A stretch of 64,000 bases of DNA from Nitrospira sp. (GTDB lineage: Bacteria > Nitrospirota > Nitrospiria > Nitrospirales > UBA8639). The stretch lies in the NCBI GenBank assembly GCA_024760505.1, contig CP058931.1, forward strand, positions 248,001 to 312,000, in the 5' to 3' direction. Positions 43,671 through 52,578 of this stretch are shown in pieces. Each line of letters begins with the position of its first letter. The first letter of the stretch is position 1. A model generated the notes under the pieces. It made no database searches and was not told the origin of the DNA. It worked only from the letters and a program-made list of their open reading frames with translations. The position numbers were made by a program, and so were the translations under genes.

Positions 43671-45269
43671 TTACGGCTTCTCCTTCATGAGCTTATACTC
43701 AATACTGTCGGCCAGGGCCTGCCAGCTGGCTTCAATGATGTTCTCCGATACCCCGACCGTGCCCCATTTTTCCTTGTGATCCCCCGACTCAATCAGGACT
43801 CGCACACGAGAACCCGTGCCATGTCGCCCGGTCAGCACACGGACCTTATAGTCCAGAAGTTTGACTTCCTTTAACTGCGGATAGAAATGCTCCAGCGCTT
43901 TCCGAAGGGCATGATCGAGCGCATTCACCGGCCCATCACCGACCGCCGCGGTATGTTCAATCACTTCCCCGACTTTGACCATAATCGTGGCTTCGGAAAT
44001 AGGGTCTTCATTCGTTTTCCGTTTTTCCACAATGATCCGGCACCCCAGGAATTCGAAGGATGGCGTATAGGTCCCCATGGCTTTCCGCACTAACAATTCA
44101 AAAGACCCTTCTGCGCCTTCAAATTGGTAGCCTTCATATTCCAACGTTTTGAGTGAATCCAGCAATTCAAGGACCTTGGGATTATCCTGAGGAAGATCCA
44201 GTCCGAAGGTTTCCATCTTTCCAAACACGGCACTTCGTCCGCTGCTATCGGAAATTAAGACGCGGCGATGGTTGCCGACGATATCGGGATTCACATGTTC
44301 ATAGGTGAGCGGGTTTTTTTGCACCGCATGGATATGCACTCCCCCTTTATGCGCAAACGCGGTATCTCCCACATAAGGCTGCCGTTTATTGGGAGTCAGA
44401 TTGGCCATCTCGGCCACATAATGAGAAATGGTGCGAAGGTGCGCCAACCGTCCATCCCCCAGCGCTGTTCGCTCCATTTTTAATTCCAAATTGGCCATCA
44501 CGGAACACAGGTTGGCATTCCCGCACCGCTCTCCAATTCCATTGATCGTTCCCTGGACCTGGATCGCTCCCGCTTGCACGGCAATCAGTGAATTGGCGAC
44601 CCCCATCTCCGCATCATTGTGTGCATGGATGCCCAACGGCACAGAACAATTTTTACTGATCTTCGCAAAAATCTCCCCGATATCCCAGGGCATCGTTCCC
44701 CCATTGGTATCACACAACACGATCCGCTCCGCCCCGGCTTCTGCCGCGACTTGAATAGTTTTCATAGCGTAGGCGGGATCCGTTTTATAGCCATCGAAAA
44801 AATGTTCGGCATCATAGAAGACCTGCCGTCCCCTTGACCGGAGATAGGAGATGGAATCGGCGATCAGTTCTAAATTGATGGCCAACGTCGTTTCCAAGGC
44901 TTCCGTCACGTGGAGGGTCCAACTTTTCCCAAAGATGGTCACAATATCCGTTTCAGCGGATAAGAGGGCCTCCAGCGTCGGATCGGCCTTTGCCGTATTT
45001 TTGGCTTTTCGCGTCGAACCAAATGCCACAATTTTGGCGTGCTGCAACGGAGTCGATTTCATGACTTGGAAAAACTCAATGTCCTTCGGGTTGGCTCCCG
45101 GCCACCCTCCTTCTATAAAATGGACCCCGAGCTCATCTAATTTAAGGGCGATGCGAACCTTATCCTCCACCGAAAAGCTGACATCTTCGGCCTGAGCTCC
45201 ATCCCGGAGGGTCGTATCGTAGATTTCGATGACCGGAAATTTTGAATTCATATCACGCATTCGTACCAT
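43671..45269 (-). CDS. cimA: Citramalate synthase
   Basis: A 532-residue protein of the isopropylmalate/citramalate synthase family: IEIYDTTLRDGAQAEDVSF at the start of the TIM barrel, IHAHNDAEMGVANSLIAV with the metal-binding His pair, a linker, then a C-terminal LeuA-type regulatory domain from about residue 390. The direct-type citramalate synthases of this length make citramalate from pyruvate and acetyl-CoA, a threonine-independent route to isoleucine. It is the last gene of the threonine cluster, 23 bp after lysC. The ATG at 45269 or 45251 could be the start. Confidence 0.92.
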   Translation of the reverse strand: MVRMRDMNSKFPVIEIYDTTLRDGAQAEDVSFSVEDKVRIALKLDELGVHFIEGGWPGANPKDIEFFQVMKSTPLQHAKIVAFGSTRKAKNTAKADPTLEALLSAETDIVTIFGKSWTLHVTEALETTLAINLELIADSISYLRSRGRQVFYDAEHFFDGYKTDPAYAMKTIQVAAEAGAERIVLCDTNGGTMPWDIGEIFAKISKNCSVPLGIHAHNDAEMGVANSLIAVQAGAIQVQGTINGIGERCGNANLCSVMANLELKMERTALGDGRLAHLRTISHYVAEMANLTPNKRQPYVGDTAFAHKGGVHIHAVQKNPLTYEHVNPDIVGNHRRVLISDSSGRSAVFGKMETFGLDLPQDNPKVLELLDSLKTLEYEGYQFEGAEGSFELLVRKAMGTYTPSFEFLGCRIIVEKRKTNEDPISEATIMVKVGEVIEHTAAVGDGPVNALDHALRKALEHFYPQLKEVKLLDYKVRVLTGRHGTGSRVRVLIESGDHKEKWGTVGVSENIIEASWQALADSIEYKLMKEKP

Positions 45270-45292
45270 CGGTGTCGAAACACATACCCACG

Positions 45293-46528
45293 CTAGGCCT
45301 TCCTGCTCCCCGGAGGTACTTCCAATTCAAACTCCTGGTGCAAGGCCCGAACAGCTAACTCCATATATTTTTCCTCCACCACACAAGAGATTTTTATCTC
45401 CGAGGTACTGATCATCATGATATTAATGCCTTCACGTGAGAGCGTCTGAAACATTCTGGCTGCGACACCTGAATGCGAACGCATTCCCACTCCCACTAAC
45501 GAAACTTTGGCAATGGATTCGTTCACCTCGACCGTCCGTGCTTCCACTGATTTGGCAATGTCTCTGATGAGGCTCATGCCTCGAGGAAGGTCAGCTCTCG
45601 GCACGGTAAAGGAAATATCCGTCAGGGAATCCTGACTCACATTTTGAATAATCATATCCACATTGATGGCGGCGTCGGCAATGGAGCAGAACAATGTGGC
45701 TGCAATCCCAGGGTGATCCGGGACCCCGACCACCGTGACCTTGGCTTGATTCCGATCGCCCGTGACTCCTGAGACTAAGACTTGTTCCATATCGACATCC
45801 TCTTTTACCACGCAGGTTCCAGGCCCGTCTTGAAAACTGGATCGCACTTCCACAGGTACCTGATATTTCGCCGCTAACTCCACCGAACGAGACTGTAGGA
45901 CCTTCGCACCCAGACTCGCTAACTCTAACATTTCTTCATAGGAGATTTTATCCAATCGTCTCGCGCCTGGCACAATATTGGGATCGGCCGTGTACACCCC
46001 ATCCACATCGGTATAAATAAAGCAGGTATCGGCCTTGAGCGCTGCCGCTAAGACCACGGCCGTCAAATCCGAGCCGCCGCGTCCTAACGTGGTGACATCG
46101 GATGCGGCGTTGATACCTTGAAACCCGGCTACGATGGGAATAATCCCGTCACGCAAGGCTCCCAGCACCCGATCCGTATCGACACGGGAGACTCGGGCTT
46201 TGGTATGTGTGCTATCGGTCACAATCCCAACTTGACGTCCCGTAAAGGACTGCGCCCTGATCCCAAGACTTTTGAGGGTCATCGCCATCAGCGCAATCGT
46301 GACCCGTTCTCCAGAAGAAAGGAGCACATCCAGCTCCCGATCATCTGGATCAACGCTCAGGGTCTTGGCCATTTTCATGAGGCGGTCCGTTTCCCCGCTC
46401 ATCGCGGACAACACGACCACCAATTGATGCCCCTCCCGGTAAGTGTGTTGAATAAGCCGAGCCACGTTTTGGATTCGTTCAAGGCTCCCCACTGATGTAC
46501 CGCCGAATTTTTGAATATACAGTGCCAT
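45293..46528 (-). CDS. lysC: Aspartate kinase
   Basis: A 411-residue aspartate kinase: IQKFGGTSVGSLERIQN at the N-terminus, LSSGERVTIALMAM, TTLGRGGSDLTAVVLAAALK, and two ACT domains (about 270-335 and 345-405) for feedback control. It phosphorylates aspartate, the first step to lysine, methionine and threonine. It is 5 bp from the apgM-like gene upstream and 23 bp before cimA, in a six-gene cluster. Full length with typical motifs. Confidence 0.95.
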   Translation of the reverse strand: MALYIQKFGGTSVGSLERIQNVARLIQHTYREGHQLVVVLSAMSGETDRLMKMAKTLSVDPDDRELDVLLSSGERVTIALMAMTLKSLGIRAQSFTGRQVGIVTDSTHTKARVSRVDTDRVLGALRDGIIPIVAGFQGINAASDVTTLGRGGSDLTAVVLAAALKADTCFIYTDVDGVYTADPNIVPGARRLDKISYEEMLELASLGAKVLQSRSVELAAKYQVPVEVRSSFQDGPGTCVVKEDVDMEQVLVSGVTGDRNQAKVTVVGVPDHPGIAATLFCSIADAAINVDMIIQNVSQDSLTDISFTVPRADLPRGMSLIRDIAKSVEARTVEVNESIAKVSLVGVGMRSHSGVAARMFQTLSREGINIMMISTSEIKISCVVEEKYMELAVRALHQEFELEVPPGSRKA

Positions 46529-46533
46529 AGGCT

Positions 46534-47769
46534 TTAGTGAGTGCCCATAAATCGCTCAAACAGTTTAGTAGCATCACGGAGTGGGCGGTTGGCTACTTCA
46601 CGTTCATTCATTGCTCCCCCATGATTTTCGGATTTTTCCCCTGGCCCTTCAAACACCAGATAGGGCGATAGGGAAGACCCTCCCTCCTTCTGCCAATTCG
46701 GACATGGGGTCACCAGGACGAGGATGCGGATGAAGTCGGTGCTGACAACAGACTGATGGATGGCTCCAATGACCTGTTCGTCCACTTGCCCAAGATATTC
46801 CACTAATTGTGAGGGTGGTACCACCTGTCCATCCTTCAAACCCCACTCGTAAAAGGGAATGTGCAGACAGACCAGGTCATGCCTGTCCAACGCCGTCGAA
46901 GCCTGATTGGCTACGGCCTGCAACCATGCGATATCTCCCTCTCCCACATGTTCGACCTTGACCGTGTGAAGCCCAGCGGCCATTCCAACACCGATATACG
47001 GCCCATCGGGCGAAATCACGAGACCGTTGACTGGCCACCGCTCATGTAAATGAGGCAATTCCACAGGTTTCCCGGCCCCCCACAACCATAAACAATTGGC
47101 CGGTTTCAACCCGGCACTCAGGCGCTCGTGATTCACAGGATGATGGCAGAGGATCGCCCTGGAAGCCGCCATGAGTTCACGTAAGATGTGCGATCCATCG
47201 CCGGTCGGCAGATAGGCCTCGATCGACTGTCCTAAGGCCTCGTAGGGGTTCCGACAGGCCACTTTCCCGCTCGCGCCCACCCAGACCATAAGATGCCGAT
47301 GATGGCTGCCCATGTAAAATTGAATATTTTCCGAAATCAATTGTTCATTAATCGCATCAATGAGTTCTCGGGCCTCCTCGGACCCGATTCCTCCGCCATA
47401 GGGGTCGGCCATGAATAGGTGAGGACCAATTTTTTTCTCATCCCCCCATCCATCCTGACCCCGGAGAGTCACCAAATGACAAAGATAGGCCACATCATGG
47501 GCGTCCAGAACAACCTCTAATCCCCCTGCCTCAAAGGCGCCAGGACCGGTATACCATTTGTGTGGATCGTATCCTAATAAAGCCAGTAGGGCCATTTCGC
47601 CGCAAAAGGGACGGGATTCCCGGGGAACCCCTAAGCGCCCTAGTTCACCATGCCCCGCCAATTCGTCCAGGTGCGGTGTCTGAGCCGATTGTAGGACGGT
47701 TTGGTCTCCTAATTCTTGATACGACTGTCCCGTCAATCCATCGACGTGAATCACGATCGTTTTTCGCAC
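46534..47769 (-). CDS. Degenerate apgM-like (alkaline phosphatase superfamily) protein in threonine operon
   Basis: A 411-residue protein with the overall pattern of archaeal-type 2,3-bisphosphoglycerate-independent phosphoglycerate mutase: D10 (HVDG), TPHLDELA, LLALLGYDPHKWYTGPGAFE-A, VAYLCHLVTL. However, the nucleophile block usually PGSDVANLSLLGYDP is FCGEMALLALLGYDP (Ser to Gly57), the metal block usually PDEAGHEGD is FYEWGLKDGQ, and the LPDHPTP...RTHT block is LVTPCPN...GGSS. Only D10 of the metal ligands remains. Relatives in threonine operons lacking thrB have been proposed as homoserine kinase; no thrB is present in this window. It lies between thrC and lysC. Confidence 0.82.
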   Translation of the reverse strand: MRKTIVIHVDGLTGQSYQELGDQTVLQSAQTPHLDELAGHGELGRLGVPRESRPFCGEMALLALLGYDPHKWYTGPGAFEAGGLEVVLDAHDVAYLCHLVTLRGQDGWGDEKKIGPHLFMADPYGGGIGSEEARELIDAINEQLISENIQFYMGSHHRHLMVWVGASGKVACRNPYEALGQSIEAYLPTGDGSHILRELMAASRAILCHHPVNHERLSAGLKPANCLWLWGAGKPVELPHLHERWPVNGLVISPDGPYIGVGMAAGLHTVKVEHVGEGDIAWLQAVANQASTALDRHDLVCLHIPFYEWGLKDGQVVPPSQLVEYLGQVDEQVIGAIHQSVVSTDFIRILVLVTPCPNWQKEGGSSLSPYLVFEGPGEKSENHGGAMNEREVANRPLRDATKLFERFMGTH

Positions 47770-47842
47770 GACCTGAGCCTCACTGTGTTGAGTTAATGAG
47801 TAGTTGAACGAACAATCCGGGTTTTCGGAAGACCATGGGGGA

Positions 47843-48904
47843 TTATTGATTCGTTAATTGCGCTCTGACCGCTTCATGTGTTGCAGGAACCGTCACCGGT
47901 CGATAGGAGACCGAGATGGCCGTATCCGGATCTTTTAATCCGTGTCCGGTTAAGGTACACACAATATCTCCCTCCTTCGGTAACAACCCGGCGCGATTCA
48001 TTTTGTCAATTCCAGCCAGAGACGCAGCGGAAGCGGGCTCGCAAAAGACCCCTTCTTCACTTGCCACCATTTGATACGCTCGAAGAATTTCTTCGTCCGA
48101 CACCATGTCCAGGTATCCGTGTGATTCCTCCACCGCTTCCAGGGCCAAACACCAACTGGCGGGATTGCCAATCCGAATGGCTGAAGCAATGGTTTTCGGT
48201 TCCTCCACGACATGCCCCCTGATCAAGGGCGCGGCTCCTTCCGCTTGAAACCCGAACATCCGAGGCAACCCTTGCGTTTGTCCGGCCTTGTGGTACTCCC
48301 GATATCCTCGCCAATACGCAGTAATATTCCCCGCGTTCCCTACCGGGAGCGCATGAATGACCGGGGCATACCCTAACTGATCACAGATTTCCATGGCAGC
48401 CGTTTTCTGGCCCTCCAAACGAAACGGGTTAATTGAATTGACCAATTCAATGGCGGTTTCCTCGCACAAATCTTTTACAATCGTTAAGGCCTGATCAAAG
48501 TTTCCTTCAATCTGAATGACTCGGGCCCCATGCATGAGGGCCTGCGTCAACTTACCCAATGCGATATTCCCTGCCGGCACGACGACATAGACCGGCAACC
48601 CCGCCTTCGCCCCATAGGCCGCTGCCGACGCGGAGGTGTTGCCTGTCGAGGCGCACATGAGTCCCCTGGCCTTGCTTTCTACGGCCTTGGAAACCGCCAT
48701 GGTCATTCCCCGGTCCTTAAAGGATCCGGTTGGGTTAGCCCCTTCTATTTTTAGATACAGACCCAGGCCAGGACAAATTTTCCCGGCTAAGCGCTTTGCT
48801 GGAATAAGTGGGGTATTCCCCTCCAGTAGTGACACGATCGGAGTCTGCTCTCCCACCGGGAGGAATTTCCGATATTCCTCGATAATGCCACGCCAAGGAA
48901 TCAT
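47843..48904 (-). CDS. thrC: Threonine synthase
   Basis: A 353-residue PLP enzyme of fold type II: EGNTPLIPAKRL, KIEGANPTGSFKDRGMTMAV with the PLP Lys, CASTGNTSASAAAYGAKAGL, PVGNAGNITAYWRGY (phosphate cradle) and CTLTGHGLKDPDTA at the end. It converts O-phosphohomoserine to threonine. It is the short, unregulated type. It lies 41 bp after hom and 73 bp before the apgM-like gene. The presence of thrC and hom requires a homoserine kinase somewhere. Confidence 0.96.
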   Translation of the reverse strand: MIPWRGIIEEYRKFLPVGEQTPIVSLLEGNTPLIPAKRLAGKICPGLGLYLKIEGANPTGSFKDRGMTMAVSKAVESKARGLMCASTGNTSASAAAYGAKAGLPVYVVVPAGNIALGKLTQALMHGARVIQIEGNFDQALTIVKDLCEETAIELVNSINPFRLEGQKTAAMEICDQLGYAPVIHALPVGNAGNITAYWRGYREYHKAGQTQGLPRMFGFQAEGAAPLIRGHVVEEPKTIASAIRIGNPASWCLALEAVEESHGYLDMVSDEEILRAYQMVASEEGVFCEPASAASLAGIDKMNRAGLLPKEGDIVCTLTGHGLKDPDTAISVSYRPVTVPATHEAVRAQLTNQ

Positions 48905-48945
48905 AATAGCTTGTCCCCCTTCGTGACGCGATTTGGCCTCATGTA

Positions 48946-50256
48946 TTATTCCACCCCTTCCATCCGAAGTAACGTCGTTGGCTCTGATACCATGGGAAGT
49001 GCATTAATTTCCTGGAGTGCCGATTGAACCGCTCGCTCCACCGAGCGATGTGTCAAGATGACCAACGGCACCGTTTGCCCTTCCTTGCGTCCTTTTTGCA
49101 GGACAGACGAGATGCTGATCCCACGCTGTCCAAGAATTCCCGATATGGACGATAGAACGCCGGGTTGATCTTTGACCATGCACCGCAAATAATACCGGCT
49201 TTCAATGTCGTCCATCGGCCGTATGGCAATAGGCTCACGCGATTCCCATTGGAATGAGGTCACAGGAACCCGTCCGGCAACCCCGGCGATACGATTGCGC
49301 GCCAAATCGATAATGTCCCCCACCACCGCACTGGCTGTGGGAAGCGATCCAGCCCCTTTGCCGTAGAGCACAACATCTCCAACTGCGTCACCTATCAGAT
49401 GAATGGCATTGTAGACCCCATTGACCTGTGCAATGGGAGATCCGGCCGGCACCAGGGCGGGATGCACTCGTGCCTCAATGGCCTGCTCGTGAAGTTTCGC
49501 GATTCCCAGCAATTTAATCGTAAACCCGAGTTCACGGGCAAACTCGATATCTACCGTCGAAATACGGGAAATGCCCTCAGTAAAGATGGCTCCCATGGGC
49601 ACGGGAGTCCCATATGCAAGATTCACCATGATAGCCAGTTTGTGAGCGGCGTCCACCCCATCAACATCCAGCGAGGGATCCGCTTCGGCATACCCTTCCC
49701 GTTTCGCTTCCTGTAATATTTCCTCAAAATCACGGTGCTCATTGGTCATCCGGGTCAGAATATAATTTGACGTGCCATTCATGATCCCCGTAATCGACAA
49801 GATCCGGTTTGCCGCTAAGCCTTCGGTAAGCGATCGAATGATGGGAATGCCTCCCCCCACACTCGCTTCAAACCCGAGATCAACGCCTGCCTTGAAGGCC
49901 GCCTCAAATATCTCTTCTCCATGGTCGGCCAACAACGCTTTATTCGCCGTGACCACAAACTTTTTTCGTTCAAGCGCCTGAAGAATAAACCGTTTGGCGG
50001 GTTCATGCCCGCCAATTAATTCCACCACTATATCAATAGCCGGATCATCCAGAATGTCCCTGACATCCGTCGTGAGTACTCCTTGAGGTACTGAAACCCC
50101 GCGATCGGTTTTCACATCCAAGTCCGCAATTCGCACGAGTGCCACCGGAACTCCAACACGTTTCGTGATGAGGCTGACATTTTCCTGGAGAATCTTTACG
50201 ACTCCTGTTCCCACCGTTCCAAACCCGATCAGTCCAACCTGGATCGTCTTTCGCAT
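48946..50256 (-). CDS. hom: Homoserine dehydrogenase
   Basis: A 436-residue homoserine dehydrogenase: VGLIGFGTVGTGVVKILQEN (NAD(P) site), VVTANKALLADHGEEIFEAA, the EASVGGGIPIIRSLTEGLAA active-site strand, DPSLDVDGVDAAHKLAIMVN, and a C-terminal ACT domain from about residue 350 for threonine feedback. It reduces aspartate semialdehyde to homoserine. Its ATG shares one base with the stop of the upstream aminotransferase gene, so translation is coupled. Confidence 0.96.
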   Translation of the reverse strand: MRKTIQVGLIGFGTVGTGVVKILQENVSLITKRVGVPVALVRIADLDVKTDRGVSVPQGVLTTDVRDILDDPAIDIVVELIGGHEPAKRFILQALERKKFVVTANKALLADHGEEIFEAAFKAGVDLGFEASVGGGIPIIRSLTEGLAANRILSITGIMNGTSNYILTRMTNEHRDFEEILQEAKREGYAEADPSLDVDGVDAAHKLAIMVNLAYGTPVPMGAIFTEGISRISTVDIEFARELGFTIKLLGIAKLHEQAIEARVHPALVPAGSPIAQVNGVYNAIHLIGDAVGDVVLYGKGAGSLPTASAVVGDIIDLARNRIAGVAGRVPVTSFQWESREPIAIRPMDDIESRYYLRCMVKDQPGVLSSISGILGQRGISISSVLQKGRKEGQTVPLVILTHRSVERAVQSALQEINALPMVSEPTTLLRMEGVE

Positions 50257-51440
50257 TACACGTCTCCATCCAGCTTTAAGGCCTGACGGATTCCTCGAAC
50301 GGCCTGGAAAATCCGGTGCTCATTTTCGACTAATGCAAAGCGAACATAGTCATCGCCGCCTTCGCCAAATCCTATTCCCGGTGACACCGCCACTTTGGCA
50401 TCTCGTAACAATAACTTGGAAAACTCCAACGATCCCATCCCAAGGTAGGGTTGTGGGATTTTTGCCCAGGCAAACATGGTGGCGCGAGGATAATCGATCG
50501 GCCAACCAATGCGATTGAGCCCGCGGACCAGAGCATTGCGCCGTCGCTCATATCGTCCCACAATTTCTTTTACGCAATCCTGCGGACCGTTCAGGGCAAT
50601 AATACTGGCAATTTGAATAGGCTGGAACATGCCATAATCCAGATAACTTTTGATCTTGGTCAATGCACCGATGACTTCACGATTCCCGACACAAAATCCA
50701 ACCCGCCACCCCGGCATATTATAACTCTTCGAGAGAGAGTAGAATTCCACGCCAATTTGTTTGGCCTCAGGAATTTGAAGAAGGCTGGGGGCTTTGTACC
50801 CATCGAACACGATATCGGCATAGGCCAAATCATGAATGACCCAGACTTGGTGTTCCAGGGCAAACTCCACCACCTTTTTAAAAAACTCCAGATCAACGAC
50901 GCGAGTGGTTGGATTATGAGGAAAACTGATGATCAACGCACGAGGAGCCGGCTGCGTCTGCTTGAAGGCCTTTTTCAGATTTTCGAAAAAATCCGAATCC
51001 GGCCCTAGTTCAACCCCGCGGACTTCACCACCTGCGATGATCACACTGTACATATGAATCGGATACGTGGGGGTGGGGGCCAGAACCACGTCACCCGGTC
51101 CCACCATGGCCAGGGCCAGATGCGCCAACCCTTCCTTCACCCCAAGGGTCACAATCGCTTCCGTCTCAGGATCGAGACTGACCTCGTAATTTCGTTGATA
51201 CCAATCGCAAATCGCATGACGCAATTTCGTAATACCGCGTGAAGCCGAATAGCGATGATTGCGCCCCAATCTTGCGGTCTCAATCAATTTGTCTACAATA
51301 TGCCGGGGGGTGGGCTGGTCAGGATTGCCCATACCTAAATCGATGATATCTTCTCCCCGCTTCCGGGCTTGGAGTTTTAACTCCTGAACCTGAGAGAAAA
51401 CGTATCCTGGCAGACGTTGAATTCGGTAAAAAGGTTCCAT
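50256..51440 (-). CDS. Class I/II aminotransferase (AlaC/DapL-like)
   Basis: A 394-residue PLP aminotransferase: MGNPDQPTPRHIVDKL, YSASRGITKLRHAI, PTPTYPIHMYSVIIAGG, SFPHNPTTRVVDLEFF, HDLAYADIVFDG and the PLP Lys in FYSLSKSYNMPGWRVGF. Closest by pattern to AlaC/glutamate-pyruvate and related aspartate aminotransferases. As first gene of the threonine operon it may supply aspartate, or interconvert alanine; the sequence alone does not decide. It overlaps hom by one base. Confidence 0.9.
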   Translation of the reverse strand: MEPFYRIQRLPGYVFSQVQELKLQARKRGEDIIDLGMGNPDQPTPRHIVDKLIETARLGRNHRYSASRGITKLRHAICDWYQRNYEVSLDPETEAIVTLGVKEGLAHLALAMVGPGDVVLAPTPTYPIHMYSVIIAGGEVRGVELGPDSDFFENLKKAFKQTQPAPRALIISFPHNPTTRVVDLEFFKKVVEFALEHQVWVIHDLAYADIVFDGYKAPSLLQIPEAKQIGVEFYSLSKSYNMPGWRVGFCVGNREVIGALTKIKSYLDYGMFQPIQIASIIALNGPQDCVKEIVGRYERRRNALVRGLNRIGWPIDYPRATMFAWAKIPQPYLGMGSLEFSKLLLRDAKVAVSPGIGFGEGGDDYVRFALVENEHRIFQAVRGIRQALKLDGDV

Positions 51441-51691
51441 TGTTTGTGTAAAATGACGAATCGTCCTTGATGGTTTGGGAAGGAAATGGATAGATAATCG
51501 TACGATTTAATGGAGTTTTTATTCTAGATGAGGTAACGCGACCAGTCAATTTCAGAGTATGGGAATTTTCAGTTAATTTTTCCCGCCTCACTCCCCCTGA
51601 ACTGAAAATCCCTTTATTGCAGGAAGATTTTCCCTTTTGCCATAATGAGATCTCGTTGATTTATTACTCGCCCGGACCTTAAAGGACTTCC

Positions 51692-52405
51692 ATGGCACGA
51701 CTCGGCGTGAATATCGACCATGTGGCGACTCTTCGCCAAGCTCGTGGAGGACATGAACCAGACCCCATTGTCGCGGCTTCGTTGGCTCACCTTGCCGGGG
51801 CCGATGGCATTGTAGTGCACCTCCGGGAGGACCGGCGACATATTCAGGATCGGGATCTGACCGTTTTGCGTGAAACCGTGCAGACGCATCTCAACTTAGA
51901 AATGGCCGCTGACGATGCCGTGGCCAAAATTGCCTTGAACATTAAACCCGATCTGGTGACCCTCGTGCCCGAACGGCGCCAGGAACTCACCACAGAGGGT
52001 GGGTTGGACGTGATCGAGCATCGGGACCGAATCCAGGCCATGGTGCAATTACTCCATGAAGGCGGTATTCCCGTCAGTCTGTTCATTGATCCTGATGTCA
52101 ATCAACTTCGCGCCGCCCACAAGGTCCAAGCAGACTGCATAGAAATCCACACCGGTCGGTACGCCAATACCCGCCGTCAACAGGAAGAAGATGTTGAGCT
52201 TGACGCGTTGGTTCAAACGGCCAAACTTGCGTCGAAATTAGGATTGCGTGTCAGTGCGGGGCATGGGCTGAATTACCGGAATATCAGGCGGCTGACCGGC
52301 ATTTTAGAAATTGAAGAATTCAACATCGGTCATAGCATTATCGCTCATGCCCTGTATGTCGGACTTGAACGAGCGATCCGTGACATGAAACACCTCCTGG
52401 GTTAA
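51692..52405 (+). CDS. pdxJ: Pyridoxine 5'-phosphate synthase
   Basis: A 237-residue PdxJ: LGVNIDHVATLRQARGGHEP-DP at the start, VHLREDRRHIQDRDL, LNLEMAADDAVAKIA, LVPERRQELTTEGGLD, SLFIDPDVNQLRAA, EIHTGRYAN and SAGHGLNYRN. It joins 1-deoxyxylulose 5-phosphate and 3-amino-2-oxopropyl phosphate to make vitamin B6. The start after ACTTCC fits the family exactly. It is divergent from the threonine cluster, whose enzymes include two that use PLP. pdxJ precedes nnr. Confidence 0.96.
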   Translation: MARLGVNIDHVATLRQARGGHEPDPIVAASLAHLAGADGIVVHLREDRRHIQDRDLTVLRETVQTHLNLEMAADDAVAKIALNIKPDLVTLVPERRQELTTEGGLDVIEHRDRIQAMVQLLHEGGIPVSLFIDPDVNQLRAAHKVQADCIEIHTGRYANTRRQQEEDVELDALVQTAKLASKLGLRVSAGHGLNYRNIRRLTGILEIEEFNIGHSIIAHALYVGLERAIRDMKHLLG

Positions 52406-52578
52406 CGTCTATGAAAAGAAACAGGTTCCCATCAGTGTGCACGGTAAATGATCCGGAGACATCCACGAGTCAATTCAAAAACAGTGTCGAACCCGAATGT
52501 CATCCTAACCCGTCTACGCATGGCTTGCCGTTGCTCATGCTTTAACCAACCATTTCTCCTTGTTTCTATGATTTGCCT

